From JAVBME01 sp031552765 (lineage in GTDB: Bacteria; Bacillota; Negativicutes; Acidaminococcales; JAISLQ01): a stretch of 64,000 nt of DNA. Below the pieces are notes generated by a model, which worked only from the letters and a program-made list of their open reading frames with translations, had not been told where the DNA came from and ran no database searches. Of this stretch, positions 33,151 through 41,554 are shown one piece after another. Both the position numbers and the translations under genes were made by a program. How positions within the stretch are numbered: position 1 is the stretch's first letter; the number at the start of each line of letters is the position of its first letter. The stretch is from positions 39,006 through 103,005 of the forward strand of contig JAVBME010000016.1 in the NCBI GenBank assembly GCA_031552765.1, in the 5' to 3' direction.

Positions 33151-33924
33151 ATGCCGGAAAATCTGATATTTGAAAAAAAATCGGGCGTAGCGGTGATAAC
33201 GCTCAACCGCCCGGACGAACTCAACGCCATGGATCTTAAAATAAGGGCCGACCTCAGGGATATTTTTGAAGAGATAAACTTTGACAAGGAAATAGGCGCC
33301 ATAGTGTTGCAAGGAGCGGGCCGGGCTTTTTGCGCCGGCGGCGATATCAAGACCATGGGCGGCTACAGCGCCGGCGGCGGCCGGATACGCCTCAAAAATA
33401 TGCACTACCTGGTGCGGGCCGTATGCCTTGCCGACAAACCGGTCATCGCGGCGGTACATGGCGCGGTGGCGGGCGCGGGCCTGTCCATAGCGCTGGCCTG
33501 TGACGCCAGGATAGCGGCCGAAGGCACTAAATTTGTCGCTTCCTTTTTAAATATCGGCCTGGTGCCGGACAGTGGCGCCTTCTACTTTTTGCCGCGGCTT
33601 GTCGGCATGGCCAAGGCCAAGGAAATAGTTTACCGGGCCAAGCCGCTGCTGGCGGAAGAAGCGCTGGCAGTCGGCCTTATCAATAAAATAGTGCCGGCGG
33701 ACGACTTTAGGGAAGAGGCCTTCAAACTGGCCGCGGAAATAGCGCAAAAACCGCGTACGGCAGTCGCTTTGACAAAATCGATAATGAACCGCAGCTTTGA
33801 GATGGATCTCGACCAGGCGCTTGATTTTGAGGCAATGGCGCAGGATATTTGTTTCTTGACGCCGGATCATACGGAAGGTATAAACGCCTTTTTGGAAAAA
33901 AGAAAAGCTGAATTTAATAAATAG
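33151..33924 (+). CDS. Enoyl-CoA hydratase/isomerase (crotonase) family protein
   Basis: 257-residue crotonase. Oxyanion-hole segments FCAGGDIKTMGGY and HGAVAGAGLSIALACD. At the catalytic positions the sequence reads FLNIGLVPDSGAFYFLPR: no Glu at the first position and Asp at the second, which fits isomerase-type members (PaaG/ECI-like) better than classical hydratases with two Glu. Last gene of the operon: activated acid -> acyl-CoA isomerised or hydrated by this enzyme. Ribosome site GGAGGTGG. Ends at a hairpin shared with the convergent second sigma-54 activator. Confidence 0.88.
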   Translation: MPENLIFEKKSGVAVITLNRPDELNAMDLKIRADLRDIFEEINFDKEIGAIVLQGAGRAFCAGGDIKTMGGYSAGGGRIRLKNMHYLVRAVCLADKPVIAAVHGAVAGAGLSIALACDARIAAEGTKFVASFLNIGLVPDSGAFYFLPRLVGMAKAKEIVYRAKPLLAEEALAVGLINKIVPADDFREEAFKLAAEIAQKPRTAVALTKSIMNRSFEMDLDQALDFEAMAQDICFLTPDHTEGINAFLEKRKAEFNK

Positions 33925-33929
33925 AAAAA

Positions 33930-33958
33930 CGGGAGCATGCTTTTACAACATGCTCCCG
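33930..33958. terminator. Hairpin between crotonase and activator genes
   Basis: Perfect 10-base arms CGGGAGCATG / CATGCTCCCG around 9 bases, between convergent genes; only a modest T tract follows. Confidence 0.65.
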
Positions 33959-33963
33959 TATGT

Positions 33964-36027
33964 TTATATCTGCTGTCTGTTGCTATAGGCAAACAACCGC
34001 CCTTTTTCCGTGGCGCGCGTTCCCTGGCGGGTGGCGCCGGCCTGGATAAGGCCGGCTTTTTTCATTTCCTGCAAATGTGCTTTTAGGTAATGTTCGCTTA
34101 TCTCGAGACCTTTTTCTTTAAGGGCGCTCCGGATAAAGTTGCGCCCGGCCGCTGTTTCTTTTTCCGCCAGCAGTATATCCAATATGGCGCAGTAAATTTT
34201 TTCGCGTGTAATAACAGGGACTGATGGTGCGGGGAAGTTTTCCCCGGACTCAGGCAAAGCAAGACTGGACTGAACTTCCTGGGTTATATAAGCAGGTATG
34301 TTCTCCATGCCGATGTTTTGTCCGCCTTCGGACGAATAAAAAATAAAATCGGCGGCGTTAAACAGCTCGCGCACATTGCCCGGCCAGTCGTAAAGGGTAA
34401 GCGCGCTTTCCACTTGCTCACTGAACTGGGCGGAGAAGGCATATTTTTGCCTTAGATATTTTCTGGCTATGTTGCAGATATTGCTTTTGAATTCCCGGAG
34501 CGGGGCGGGGTTCAAAGAAAGCACATTCAGGCGAAAATACAGGTCCTGGCGGAATTTGCCCTGTGCCACCTGTTGCTTGAGGTCTACGTTGGTAGCGGCG
34601 ATGATGCGGACATTGACCGGTATGACGCGCGATCCGCCTACACGGATGATTTCCCGCTCCTGCAATACACGGAGAAGGCGCGACTGCAAAAACAGGGGCA
34701 TATCGCCTATTTCATCGATGAAGATAGTGCCGCCGGCCGCTATTTCGAAATAGCCCGGCCGGCCTTCTTTTTTTGCGCCGGTAAAAGCCCCGCCTTCATA
34801 GCCGAATAATTCCGCTTCGATAAGGTTTTCCGGTATGGCGGCAAAATTCACCGCCAAAAAGGGCGCGTCGTGGCGGTAAGAAGAGTTATGTATGGCCTGG
34901 GCCAATATTTCTTTGCCGCTGCCGCTCTCGCCGTGGATGAGTATGGTCATGTCATTTTTGGCAAAAGACAGGGCGCGCGCCTTTAAATCAAGCGTTTTTT
35001 TCGATTCGCCCCAGAAATCGTCAAAAGTATATTTGGCCACATGGCCGTATTTTTGGTAATTGACCTGGTTGCCGCGCAGCTTTTTCTCCAATTTGAAAGT
35101 GAATATATAGTGTCTGTTTTTGCCTTGCTGCATGGCCGTGAAGTTATAAACATATTCGCGTCCGTTTATTACTATTTTAGCGCTCACATCTTCGTCCAAG
35201 TTGTAAAAAAGGTCTTTTTTGTTGCTGATCGGCCCGATAACTTCGGATATTTTTTTGCCGATAAGCTGGTCTTTGGTTTTTCTTATGACGCCTTCCATTT
35301 CTTTATTGAGAAAAATTATATTGCGCTCTTCGCTGGCCAGGAGAATAGCGTCCGGTATTTTGTTGATTATCAGTTCACGTTCCTGGTCGTACAGCTCCAC
35401 TTTTTCGATGTTTTCCGCAAGCTTATTGTTACTTAGTACCAGCGGCAGTTTAAACTGGTGGTTTATTTTGTCAAGATAATGGCTGCTCAGCTCCAGTTCG
35501 CGCAGCAGTTTGCTGTAGGTGTCGATGCTGAACTGGCGAAAGCCGATATCTATGCGGTGCGGTATCTCGGGTGGACAGTGGTGCAGGAGTCCGGGCGCTA
35601 TGGCGGTATCGACGCCCGGGGGGATAATGTCGCCTGGCGCGAAAGGTATATAATCCAGGTGGCTTATGCCGACCTCCAGGAGGTTTTCTATAGTTTCGAG
35701 GGCAACCATCTTGGGTTTGGCGACGACCAGCACTTTTTTTCCGGCCGGCAGCATGATTATCTTCTCCATATTGTAGCCGGTAAGCATTTTCTCTCCGCTT
35801 ATTATCCGGCTGTTGGGGAAAATTATCCGGGCGTCGTTGAAAAAACCGCTGTAGGTCGTTATCACTATCGGGATGGTGATATCGGCTTGCGGCAAGTTTT
35901 CTTTTTCGTATTCCATAAAATAGGGTATTACCTCGACCACGCCTTCGAAAAGATATTCGAGCGTCCTGTGCAGGTATTCGGCTGTCGGCTGATCTTTGCC
36001 AAATAAAGCCAATCGCTTTTTTTCCAT
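33964..36027 (-). CDS. Sigma-54-dependent activator, PAS + AAA+ + winged helix (paralogue 2)
   Basis: 687-residue paralogue of the protein at 27834-30026, co-linear over its whole length except for a shorter linker before the C-terminal domain. N-terminal sensor-like domain 1-200, PAS ~213-315 (IPDAILLASEERNIIFLNKE), AAA+ with GESGSGKE (366-373), GAFTGA (413-418), FIDEIGDM and DWPGNVREL, and the same C-terminal winged-helix-like domain (about 605-680: FIRSALKEKGLEISEHYLKAHLQEMKKAGLIQAG). Divergent from the operon starting at 36428. The two activators each stand beside a CoA-transferase operon, implying duplication of a whole regulator-operon unit with diverged effector range. Confidence 0.9.
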   Translation of the reverse strand: MEKKRLALFGKDQPTAEYLHRTLEYLFEGVVEVIPYFMEYEKENLPQADITIPIVITTYSGFFNDARIIFPNSRIISGEKMLTGYNMEKIIMLPAGKKVLVVAKPKMVALETIENLLEVGISHLDYIPFAPGDIIPPGVDTAIAPGLLHHCPPEIPHRIDIGFRQFSIDTYSKLLRELELSSHYLDKINHQFKLPLVLSNNKLAENIEKVELYDQERELIINKIPDAILLASEERNIIFLNKEMEGVIRKTKDQLIGKKISEVIGPISNKKDLFYNLDEDVSAKIVINGREYVYNFTAMQQGKNRHYIFTFKLEKKLRGNQVNYQKYGHVAKYTFDDFWGESKKTLDLKARALSFAKNDMTILIHGESGSGKEILAQAIHNSSYRHDAPFLAVNFAAIPENLIEAELFGYEGGAFTGAKKEGRPGYFEIAAGGTIFIDEIGDMPLFLQSRLLRVLQEREIIRVGGSRVIPVNVRIIAATNVDLKQQVAQGKFRQDLYFRLNVLSLNPAPLREFKSNICNIARKYLRQKYAFSAQFSEQVESALTLYDWPGNVRELFNAADFIFYSSEGGQNIGMENIPAYITQEVQSSLALPESGENFPAPSVPVITREKIYCAILDILLAEKETAAGRNFIRSALKEKGLEISEHYLKAHLQEMKKAGLIQAGATRQGTRATEKGRLFAYSNRQQI

Positions 36028-36183
36028 ATGAGATCCTCTGCCTGTTATTATAGAGAAGGATTATTAGGATTAGGATAATTTTTTCTGCTCATCCTAATTA
36101 TCGCACAAAAATTAGTATCTTGCGATATTTCCAGGGAAATTTTTTCAAAAAAATATATAAAGATATTATTTGCGCTTGTGCTA

Positions 36184-36209
36184 TTAGTATGGAAAATACT
36201 AAATACTAA
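36184..36209. promoter_or_regulatory. Dyad/tandem half-sites, probable activator binding site
   Basis: TTAGTAT-GGAAA-ATACTAA then a second ATACTAA in direct continuation. TTAGTAT half-sites recur at 36112 and 36367, and in the paralogous intergenic region at 30149. Located ~110 bases upstream of the -24 box. Confidence 0.55.
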
Positions 36210-36316
36210 ATATTGATATAGTAAGCTTACATTGTGCCTAATAAAAATTCCGCTAAATAAGTGGAAAAATCTATTGTGCAAAATAATAAATAAAATTTTT
36301 GCAGGCATATAATAAA

Positions 36317-36332
36317 TGGCATGGCAATTGCT
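36317..36332 (+). promoter_or_regulatory. Sigma-54 promoter of the enolase/CoA-transferase operon
   Basis: TGGCAT-GGCAA-TTGCT, with the invariant GG (-24) and GC (-12) correctly spaced, between the divergent sigma-54 activator gene and the operon whose first gene starts at 36428. Confidence 0.85.
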
Positions 36333-36427
36333 AATAATATTCACAAATATTTACAATAAATAAAAGTTAGTATCTTTGTCTTGCGCTTAATACACACTTG
36401 ATGACGGAATTTAAAGGAGGCATGATC

Positions 36428-36793
36428 GTGAAGGGGAAACTTTTAGCAGTGCAAAAAATCCTCAATGGTGAAAAAGCCGGTGATTTTAAAGAAAATGGGC
36501 TGGGGCAGTACCTTACTGGAGATGTCACTCTGACCTTCGACGCCGAATCTTACACCATGACTTTCCACAAAGGCACGGTGGTGGAAGTGCTGGACGGAAC
36601 CAACCTGACCGGGGTGAAAATGGGCGTCGCCGGCCCGACGGAAGGCTGGCAGGAATTATACGGGCACAGAAACTTTTCGCGGGCGATCGCGCCAAAACAC
36701 GGCAAACTGCGCTTGCAGGGCAACATGGTCAAATGCATGGGCAATCTCAATTGTCTTGGCTATATAGCGCGCGTGCTGTGCGAAGTGGTGTGA
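36428..36793 (+). CDS. SCP2-like domain protein, first gene of sigma-54 operon 2
   Basis: 121-residue (GTG-start) protein. The layout LTFDAESYTMTFHKGTVVEVLDGTNLTGVKMGVAGPTEGWQELYGHRNFSRAI...KLRLQGNMVKCMGNL matches the SCP2 (sterol carrier protein 2) fold, in which small acyl groups can bind in a hydrophobic tunnel. GTG at 36428 sits 7 bases after AGGAGG, whereas the ATG at 36422 is only one base from it. A role in ligand or acyl-CoA binding is inferred; I would not assign a reaction. Confidence 0.7.
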   Translation: MKGKLLAVQKILNGEKAGDFKENGLGQYLTGDVTLTFDAESYTMTFHKGTVVEVLDGTNLTGVKMGVAGPTEGWQELYGHRNFSRAIAPKHGKLRLQGNMVKCMGNLNCLGYIARVLCEVV

Positions 36794-36805
36794 GGAGGAA
36801 TGGAT

Positions 36806-37609
36806 ATGGCTATTTCAGGTCATTATATAGAGACAAACGGGATAAAAACTTATTATGAGACCAATAACGCTCCGGCAGACAAGCCGGCCATTTTGAGCAT
36901 ACACACGGCCGGGCGGGAATGCCGTCAATACCACGGCATAATGGACTTATTCAAGGACAAATATAGGGTCATCGCCCCCGATATGCCGGCACATGGAAAA
37001 TCATGGCCGCTGCCCGGCAATAAAGCGATAACCGATATTGACGAATACGCGGCGTTCATCTGGGCTTTTATCCAAGCGCTCAACCTGGAGCAGGCCGTCA
37101 TCATGGGCTGTTCACTGGGCGGCAACATAGTATACAAGCTGGCGCAGGAATATCCGGTAAAAGCCATAATATCCTTGCAGGGCGCAGATTATACGCCATC
37201 CATTTCCGAAGTCGCGCGTGCTTTGATGGATCATCCGCACGTCAGCCTGCAGCATTCGCATATTGATTTTAGCAACAGCCTTATCGGCAAGGATACCGGC
37301 CCGGCCGCCAGGGAGTTTATCATCTGGGGGGTCAAGCAGGAGATAGCTGTTACCAAAAAGGCCGACCTGAGTATGTATAACGGTTTTGACGTAAGAAAAA
37401 CTATGGATAAAGTTACCTGCCCGGTTCTGGTGGTGCGAGGCCAGGACGACTGGATAGTGGACGCGGAGGCGGTAGACGATACGATAAAACGCCTGACCAA
37501 AGCGCAAAAGGTAGTGTTTGAAAAACTGCCTGGCATAGGACACTTCCCGGCAGTGGAAAGGCCGGAAATCATAGCCGGGGTCGTAGACAGATTTTTGCAG
37601 GAACTTTAA
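36806..37609 (+). CDS. Alpha/beta hydrolase (enol-lactonase-like)
   Basis: 267-residue alpha/beta hydrolase. Catalytic triad: Ser in VIMGCSLGGNIVYK (GxSxG), Asp in VVRGQDDWIVD, His in LPGIGHFPAVE; oxyanion HTAG-type opening (ILSIHTAGRECRQY). The overall plan recalls 3-oxoadipate enol-lactonase (PcaD). Second gene of sigma-54 operon 2; start at 36806, 7 bases after AGGAGG, rather than the ATG at 36800 which is too close. With the downstream enolase-superfamily gene and CoA-transferase, it may open a lactone; unproven. Confidence 0.85.
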   Translation: MAISGHYIETNGIKTYYETNNAPADKPAILSIHTAGRECRQYHGIMDLFKDKYRVIAPDMPAHGKSWPLPGNKAITDIDEYAAFIWAFIQALNLEQAVIMGCSLGGNIVYKLAQEYPVKAIISLQGADYTPSISEVARALMDHPHVSLQHSHIDFSNSLIGKDTGPAAREFIIWGVKQEIAVTKKADLSMYNGFDVRKTMDKVTCPVLVVRGQDDWIVDAEAVDDTIKRLTKAQKVVFEKLPGIGHFPAVERPEIIAGVVDRFLQEL

Positions 37610-37617
37610 TACACCTT

Positions 37618-37673
37618 ACTCCCGGGCGTCCGGCAAGGACCCCTAGTTGTCTGCGGCGCCTTGGAGTTTTTTT
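37618..37673 (+). terminator. Possible intra-operon terminator
   Basis: ACTCC...GGAGT and AAGG...CCTT can pair in one imperfect stem, followed by TTTTTTT, between the hydrolase gene and the small membrane peptide gene. Confidence 0.35.
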
Positions 37674-37750
37674 AAAGCCGGTTGTTGGATATGCATTCTT
37701 TTTCGCGCCAATGCTGGAGCGAATAAATAGATAACAAGGGAGGGTAAACT

Positions 37751-37879
37751 ATGTCAGGTATACAGGGATTGGCTTTATTCCACGGAGCTGTTTTGATCAT
37801 TATGGGCCTTGGCGCTTACATTATAAGTATGCGCGCCGAAAAAAGGCAAAAAGAAAAGAACCTTGGGATGGGAGGATAA
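37751..37879 (+). CDS. 42-residue single-span peptide upstream of the symporter
   Basis: Short gene encoding 42 residues: a hydrophobic span (about residues 5-27, LALFHGAVLIIMGLGAYIIS) followed by a basic tail (RAEKRQKEKN) and a glycine end. The ATG follows GGGAGGGT, and its 3' end carries the GGGAGG of the symporter gene, 7 bases from that ATG, so translation is coupled. Resembles the small accessory peptides seen ahead of some sodium:solute symporters. Probably inserted with the basic tail in the cytoplasm and may stabilise or regulate the symporter. Homology not tested; function is inference. Confidence 0.7.
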   Translation: MSGIQGLALFHGAVLIIMGLGAYIISMRAEKRQKEKNLGMGG

Positions 37880-37885
37880 CAGATT

Positions 37886-39433
37886 ATGATTGTTGGGCTG
37901 TTCTTTGGAACTATCATCGCATATCTCTTGATCGGTTATTATGCATCCAAAAAGGCCAAAGGCCTGGATGATTATTATATCGCCGGGCGCAACGCGGGCG
38001 CGTTGTTCGTCCTGGGGACATTCGCGGCTTCCTGGCTGAGCGCTACAGGCGTTGTCGGCTATGCCGGGGCGTCATACATGAACGGTGTCGGCACAGTCAT
38101 CATGTGGGGCGGCATACCCGGCTTTATGCTGGCTGTTTTGTGCATTGTCCCGAAGCTCTACCGCAGTAACTCCTGGACGATGTTTGACTTTTTTGCCAAC
38201 CGCTGGAATGATCAAAAGCTGGCTTATATCTCAGTTTTTCTTATGTTTTTCGGCATGTTCCCTTATCTCTTGAGCCAGGTCATGGGTAGCGCGAACATTT
38301 TGGCCGGCGTAACAGGCATTGATTATAAAACCATGATCCTGATTGTCTGCGTCGTGTTCGCAGTCCTGACGCTGGCAGGCGGCGCCTGGTCGGTAACGGT
38401 CACGGACACCAGCATGCTGTTCATCATCTTTTTTGCTTTCTTTTTTCTCTGCCCTTTTGTTATTGCCTATGAGGGCGGCTGGGACACCATCATGGCCGGG
38501 CAGATGCTGACCAATCCGGAGCGCTTTAAGTGGACTGGCGCGGCGCTTACCGCCACCGGCGCCATTTCTACAAACCTTATCTGGATGTGCGGCTTGATCG
38601 CCGGCCCGCACCAGGGCTCGCGCATCCTGATCGCCAAAGACGAAAGGACGGCTATGAGCGGCGTAATTTTAGCCAACACCTTCGGCACGCTTTTTGTATG
38701 GGTAATGCACACAATGGCGCACGGACTGTTTTCACATACCAAAGGCCTCAAAGCCGACCAGGTGACTGTCGCCATGTTTTTGAGCATGCCGCAGGAAATC
38801 ATGGGAGCTTTGGGCATTTCGGCGCTGTTTGCGGCGGCGCTTTCCACTGCTACCACCATGCTCTTGACGCTTGCCATGGGCGTCGGCAAGGACGTTGTCA
38901 AACGCATGAACCCTGACCTTTCCGACGCAAGCATGCTCAAAATCACCAAGTATTCCGTCGTAGGTTTTGCGGTGGTCGTCGGCCTGTTCGCCTATTTTTC
39001 CGCTTCAGCGGTCGCCATGTGGGGCGAGGCTGGTTCGGCGGTATTTGCCTGCGCATATTTCCCGCTCCTCATATTTGGCCTCAACTGGAAACGGGCTACA
39101 AGAGAAGGCGCGTATGCGGGACTTTTGGGCGGCGGCGGCGTGTTCCTCGCGCTGTGGATAGGCTGGAAGTTTGCCGGCTGGAAACTTTTTATGGGCTTTC
39201 AACCGGTCATGTTTGGCCTGGTAGCCGGCCTGATACTCATGTATGTGGTTTCTCTGATGACAAAACCGGCGCCCAAAGATATTGCCTTTTATGAAAGCCT
39301 GCAGGAGCCTCCGAAGAATGCCTTCCGTCCGGAATCCGACAAACATTTTAAATTCTATTGTGCCCTCGCGGTGATCGTCGGCCTGTTGTACTGGGTCGCC
39401 GCCTTTACCATCCTGCCAGGACCGGTGGGTTGA
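37886..39433 (+). CDS. Sodium:solute symporter (SSS family)
   Basis: 515-residue membrane protein of the SSS family, with about 13 hydrophobic segments. Typical opening GYYASKKAKGLDDYYIAGRNAG, then ASWLSATGVVGYAGASYMNG (TM2 sodium-site region) and LFAAALSTATTMLLTLAMGVGKDV with the STATT motif of TM8 that contributes Na2-site ligands. Imports an organic solute, e.g. a carboxylate, sugar acid or amino acid. It is coupled to the preceding 42-residue peptide and followed by the enolase-superfamily enzyme, so it likely imports the substrate of sigma-54 operon 2. Confidence 0.9.
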   Translation: MIVGLFFGTIIAYLLIGYYASKKAKGLDDYYIAGRNAGALFVLGTFAASWLSATGVVGYAGASYMNGVGTVIMWGGIPGFMLAVLCIVPKLYRSNSWTMFDFFANRWNDQKLAYISVFLMFFGMFPYLLSQVMGSANILAGVTGIDYKTMILIVCVVFAVLTLAGGAWSVTVTDTSMLFIIFFAFFFLCPFVIAYEGGWDTIMAGQMLTNPERFKWTGAALTATGAISTNLIWMCGLIAGPHQGSRILIAKDERTAMSGVILANTFGTLFVWVMHTMAHGLFSHTKGLKADQVTVAMFLSMPQEIMGALGISALFAAALSTATTMLLTLAMGVGKDVVKRMNPDLSDASMLKITKYSVVGFAVVVGLFAYFSASAVAMWGEAGSAVFACAYFPLLIFGLNWKRATREGAYAGLLGGGGVFLALWIGWKFAGWKLFMGFQPVMFGLVAGLILMYVVSLMTKPAPKDIAFYESLQEPPKNAFRPESDKHFKFYCALAVIVGLLYWVAAFTILPGPVG

Positions 39434-39511
39434 TATTTGCAGCGTAAATTTTAAATTACAGCGGCGCGTCTGGCCGTCAGGCGGCCAGACGGCGCAAAGG
39501 GAGGTTTTAAC

Positions 39512-40612
39512 ATGAAGATAACATCGGTGGAAGCAATACCTGTAAAGATACCCCTGGTTGAGCCCCTGCACTGGGTCACCGGCTATATGGAACATGCCGA
39601 ACATGTGCTGGTGCGCATAAAAACAGACGAGGGCATAGAAGGCATCAGTGAGGCGGTACCACGCCCCGGCATTTACGGCGAGACGCCCGCGTCCGTCACT
39701 TACATGATAAACGGCGTGTTTGCGCCTCTCCTGGTAGGGCTTGACCCCTTCGACACGGAAAAGATCTGGAACAAAATGTCGGCTGTGTACTGGAACCCCA
39801 GCGCCAAATGCTCGGTGGACGTAGCGCTTTGGGACATCATGGGCAAAAAATGCGGCCTGCCCTGTTATAAAATGATGGGCGGCTGGACGGACAAAGTCCA
39901 GGTCAGCTGGATGATCGCTTTAAAAAGCATGAAAGAGATGGTGGAAGACGCCGAGAGAAGTTACGCCGCAGGTTTTCGCTACTTCAAGCTCAAAGGCGGC
40001 CTGGATCCGGATTTTGACATCGACATGGTACGAAATATCAAAAAAGTTGTCGGCCCAGACGCCAAACTGTATATCGACGGCAACATGGGCTACAACTACC
40101 TTGGCATATTAAAAGTGGCCAAGGCGCTGGCCGACGACCTGGTATGGCTGGAAGAGCCCATGCAGTGCTGGGACGGGCCGGGGCGCAAAAAACTGTCCGA
40201 TCATATGGACATCCCGCTCTTAGGTGACGAGAGCCTGTTTACCCTGCAAGGAGCGGCGCATGAGATCGCCTTGGGCGCGCTCGATATCATAATGGTCAAA
40301 ATACCGCGTACCGGTTTTACTTTGGGCAAAAAATACGTGGCTCTCGCCGAAGCGCACAATAAGCCAATGCTCATCGGCACCCAGGCGGAAACGACGCTCG
40401 GCACGACTGCCTGCATACATTTTGCCGCCGCACACAAACAGTTCAGCCTGTCCAACGAACTGTCCTACTTCAAGTCGATAAAAGGCGAGCTTTTGACTAC
40501 CGGCATAAAGATAGAAAACGGCTATGTTTCCGTGCCGCAGGGCCCTGGCCTCGGCATAGAACTGGACGAAGAAAAAGTAAAATATTTTAGCGGTCTGGCA
40601 AAAAATTCTTGA
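39512..40612 (+). CDS. Enolase superfamily, mandelate racemase/muconate-lactonizing type
   Basis: 366-residue enzyme. Metal-binding Asp/Glu/Asp ligands appear in LYIDGNMG, LVWLEEPMQ and LLGDESLF, the catalytic KxK in FKLKGGLDP, and a Lys at the end of the sixth barrel strand in DIIMVKIPR. The N-terminal capping domain is seen in VEAIPVKIPLVEPLHW. This is the MLE-like subgroup plan. It may cycloisomerise, racemise or dehydrate a carboxylate; substrate unknown. Fifth gene of the operon; ribosome site GGGAGGT upstream of ATG. Confidence 0.88.
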   Translation: MKITSVEAIPVKIPLVEPLHWVTGYMEHAEHVLVRIKTDEGIEGISEAVPRPGIYGETPASVTYMINGVFAPLLVGLDPFDTEKIWNKMSAVYWNPSAKCSVDVALWDIMGKKCGLPCYKMMGGWTDKVQVSWMIALKSMKEMVEDAERSYAAGFRYFKLKGGLDPDFDIDMVRNIKKVVGPDAKLYIDGNMGYNYLGILKVAKALADDLVWLEEPMQCWDGPGRKKLSDHMDIPLLGDESLFTLQGAAHEIALGALDIIMVKIPRTGFTLGKKYVALAEAHNKPMLIGTQAETTLGTTACIHFAAAHKQFSLSNELSYFKSIKGELLTTGIKIENGYVSVPQGPGLGIELDEEKVKYFSGLAKNS

Positions 40613-40629
40613 CGGCGCGGAGGTAGAAC

Positions 40630-41550
40630 ATGAAAGGCAATCATGACAAACGCATGGGTTTGGCGGAGGCGGTAGGCGAATTCCTGCCCGACGGCGCGTC
40701 CTTTTCTTTCAGCGGCATCGGCGCGCGCGAACCTATGGCGGTAGCGCACGAGATAATACGTCAAAATAAGAAAGACCTTACCTTCATCACGGCCACTACT
40801 CTTGATTCTTCCAACCTAATGATTGGCGCCGGCTGTATAAAAAAAATCGAGATGGCCTATAGCTGGATAGGAGTAGTAGGTAACGGCCTCAACCTGAGGC
40901 GCGCTGTGGAAAAAGGCGTGCCCTTGAAAATAGAAGTGGAAGATTACTCCAACTTCGGCGCCAGCTGCCGTTTTTTGGCCGGCGCTATGAACATACCCTA
41001 TATACCTACTTATTCCATGCTGGGCTCGGACATACCAACGTACAATAAGCGCATCATCATCGACAAAGACCCTTATACCGGCGACAAGGTGGCCCTGGTG
41101 CCGGCAGCCAAGCCGGATGTGGCCTTCATCCACGTGCAACGCTGCGATGCTATGGGTAACGCCCAGATCTGGGGCGTTGCCGCCAACGATATCAACATCG
41201 CCCGCGCCGCCAAAAAGGTTGTGCTGACTACCGAGGAAATCATCCCGACCGACGAGATACGCAAAAACCCTAACGCTACCGCCATACCCAACTACTGCGT
41301 GGACGCTGTTGTGCATGTCCCCTTCGGCTGTTTCCCGCTGTTTGTCGCCGGCTACTACTGGAGCGATATCCCATTCAGGCGCAACTTCATCATGGCCAAC
41401 GCCACCCACGAAGGATTTATGGCCTGGCTGGAAGAATGGGTGCTGGCGCCCGGCGGCTTTGAAGCGCACTTAGATAAAGTGGGGCGCGACCGGCTGGATA
41501 AACTGGTGGAAATGGAACATGACAACTACCGTATCCCGGAATTGAGGTGA
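40630..41550 (+). CDS. CoA-transferase subunit A, glutaconate type (GctA-like)
   Basis: 306-residue alpha subunit of a glutaconate CoA-transferase-type enzyme (larger than AtoD-type). Segments: FSFSGIGAREPMAVAHEIIRQ, AVEKGVPLKIEVEDYSNFGASCRFLAGAMNIPYIP and KPDVAFIHVQRCDAMGNAQIWG, then the terminal APGGFEAHLDKVG. The same fold occurs in the actinobacterial IpdA hydrolase, so hydrolase activity cannot be excluded. Follows the enolase gene after a 17-base gap; pairs with the next gene. Confidence 0.88.
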   Translation: MKGNHDKRMGLAEAVGEFLPDGASFSFSGIGAREPMAVAHEIIRQNKKDLTFITATTLDSSNLMIGAGCIKKIEMAYSWIGVVGNGLNLRRAVEKGVPLKIEVEDYSNFGASCRFLAGAMNIPYIPTYSMLGSDIPTYNKRIIIDKDPYTGDKVALVPAAKPDVAFIHVQRCDAMGNAQIWGVAANDINIARAAKKVVLTTEEIIPTDEIRKNPNATAIPNYCVDAVVHVPFGCFPLFVAGYYWSDIPFRRNFIMANATHEGFMAWLEEWVLAPGGFEAHLDKVGRDRLDKLVEMEHDNYRIPELR

Positions 41551-41554
41551 AGAT

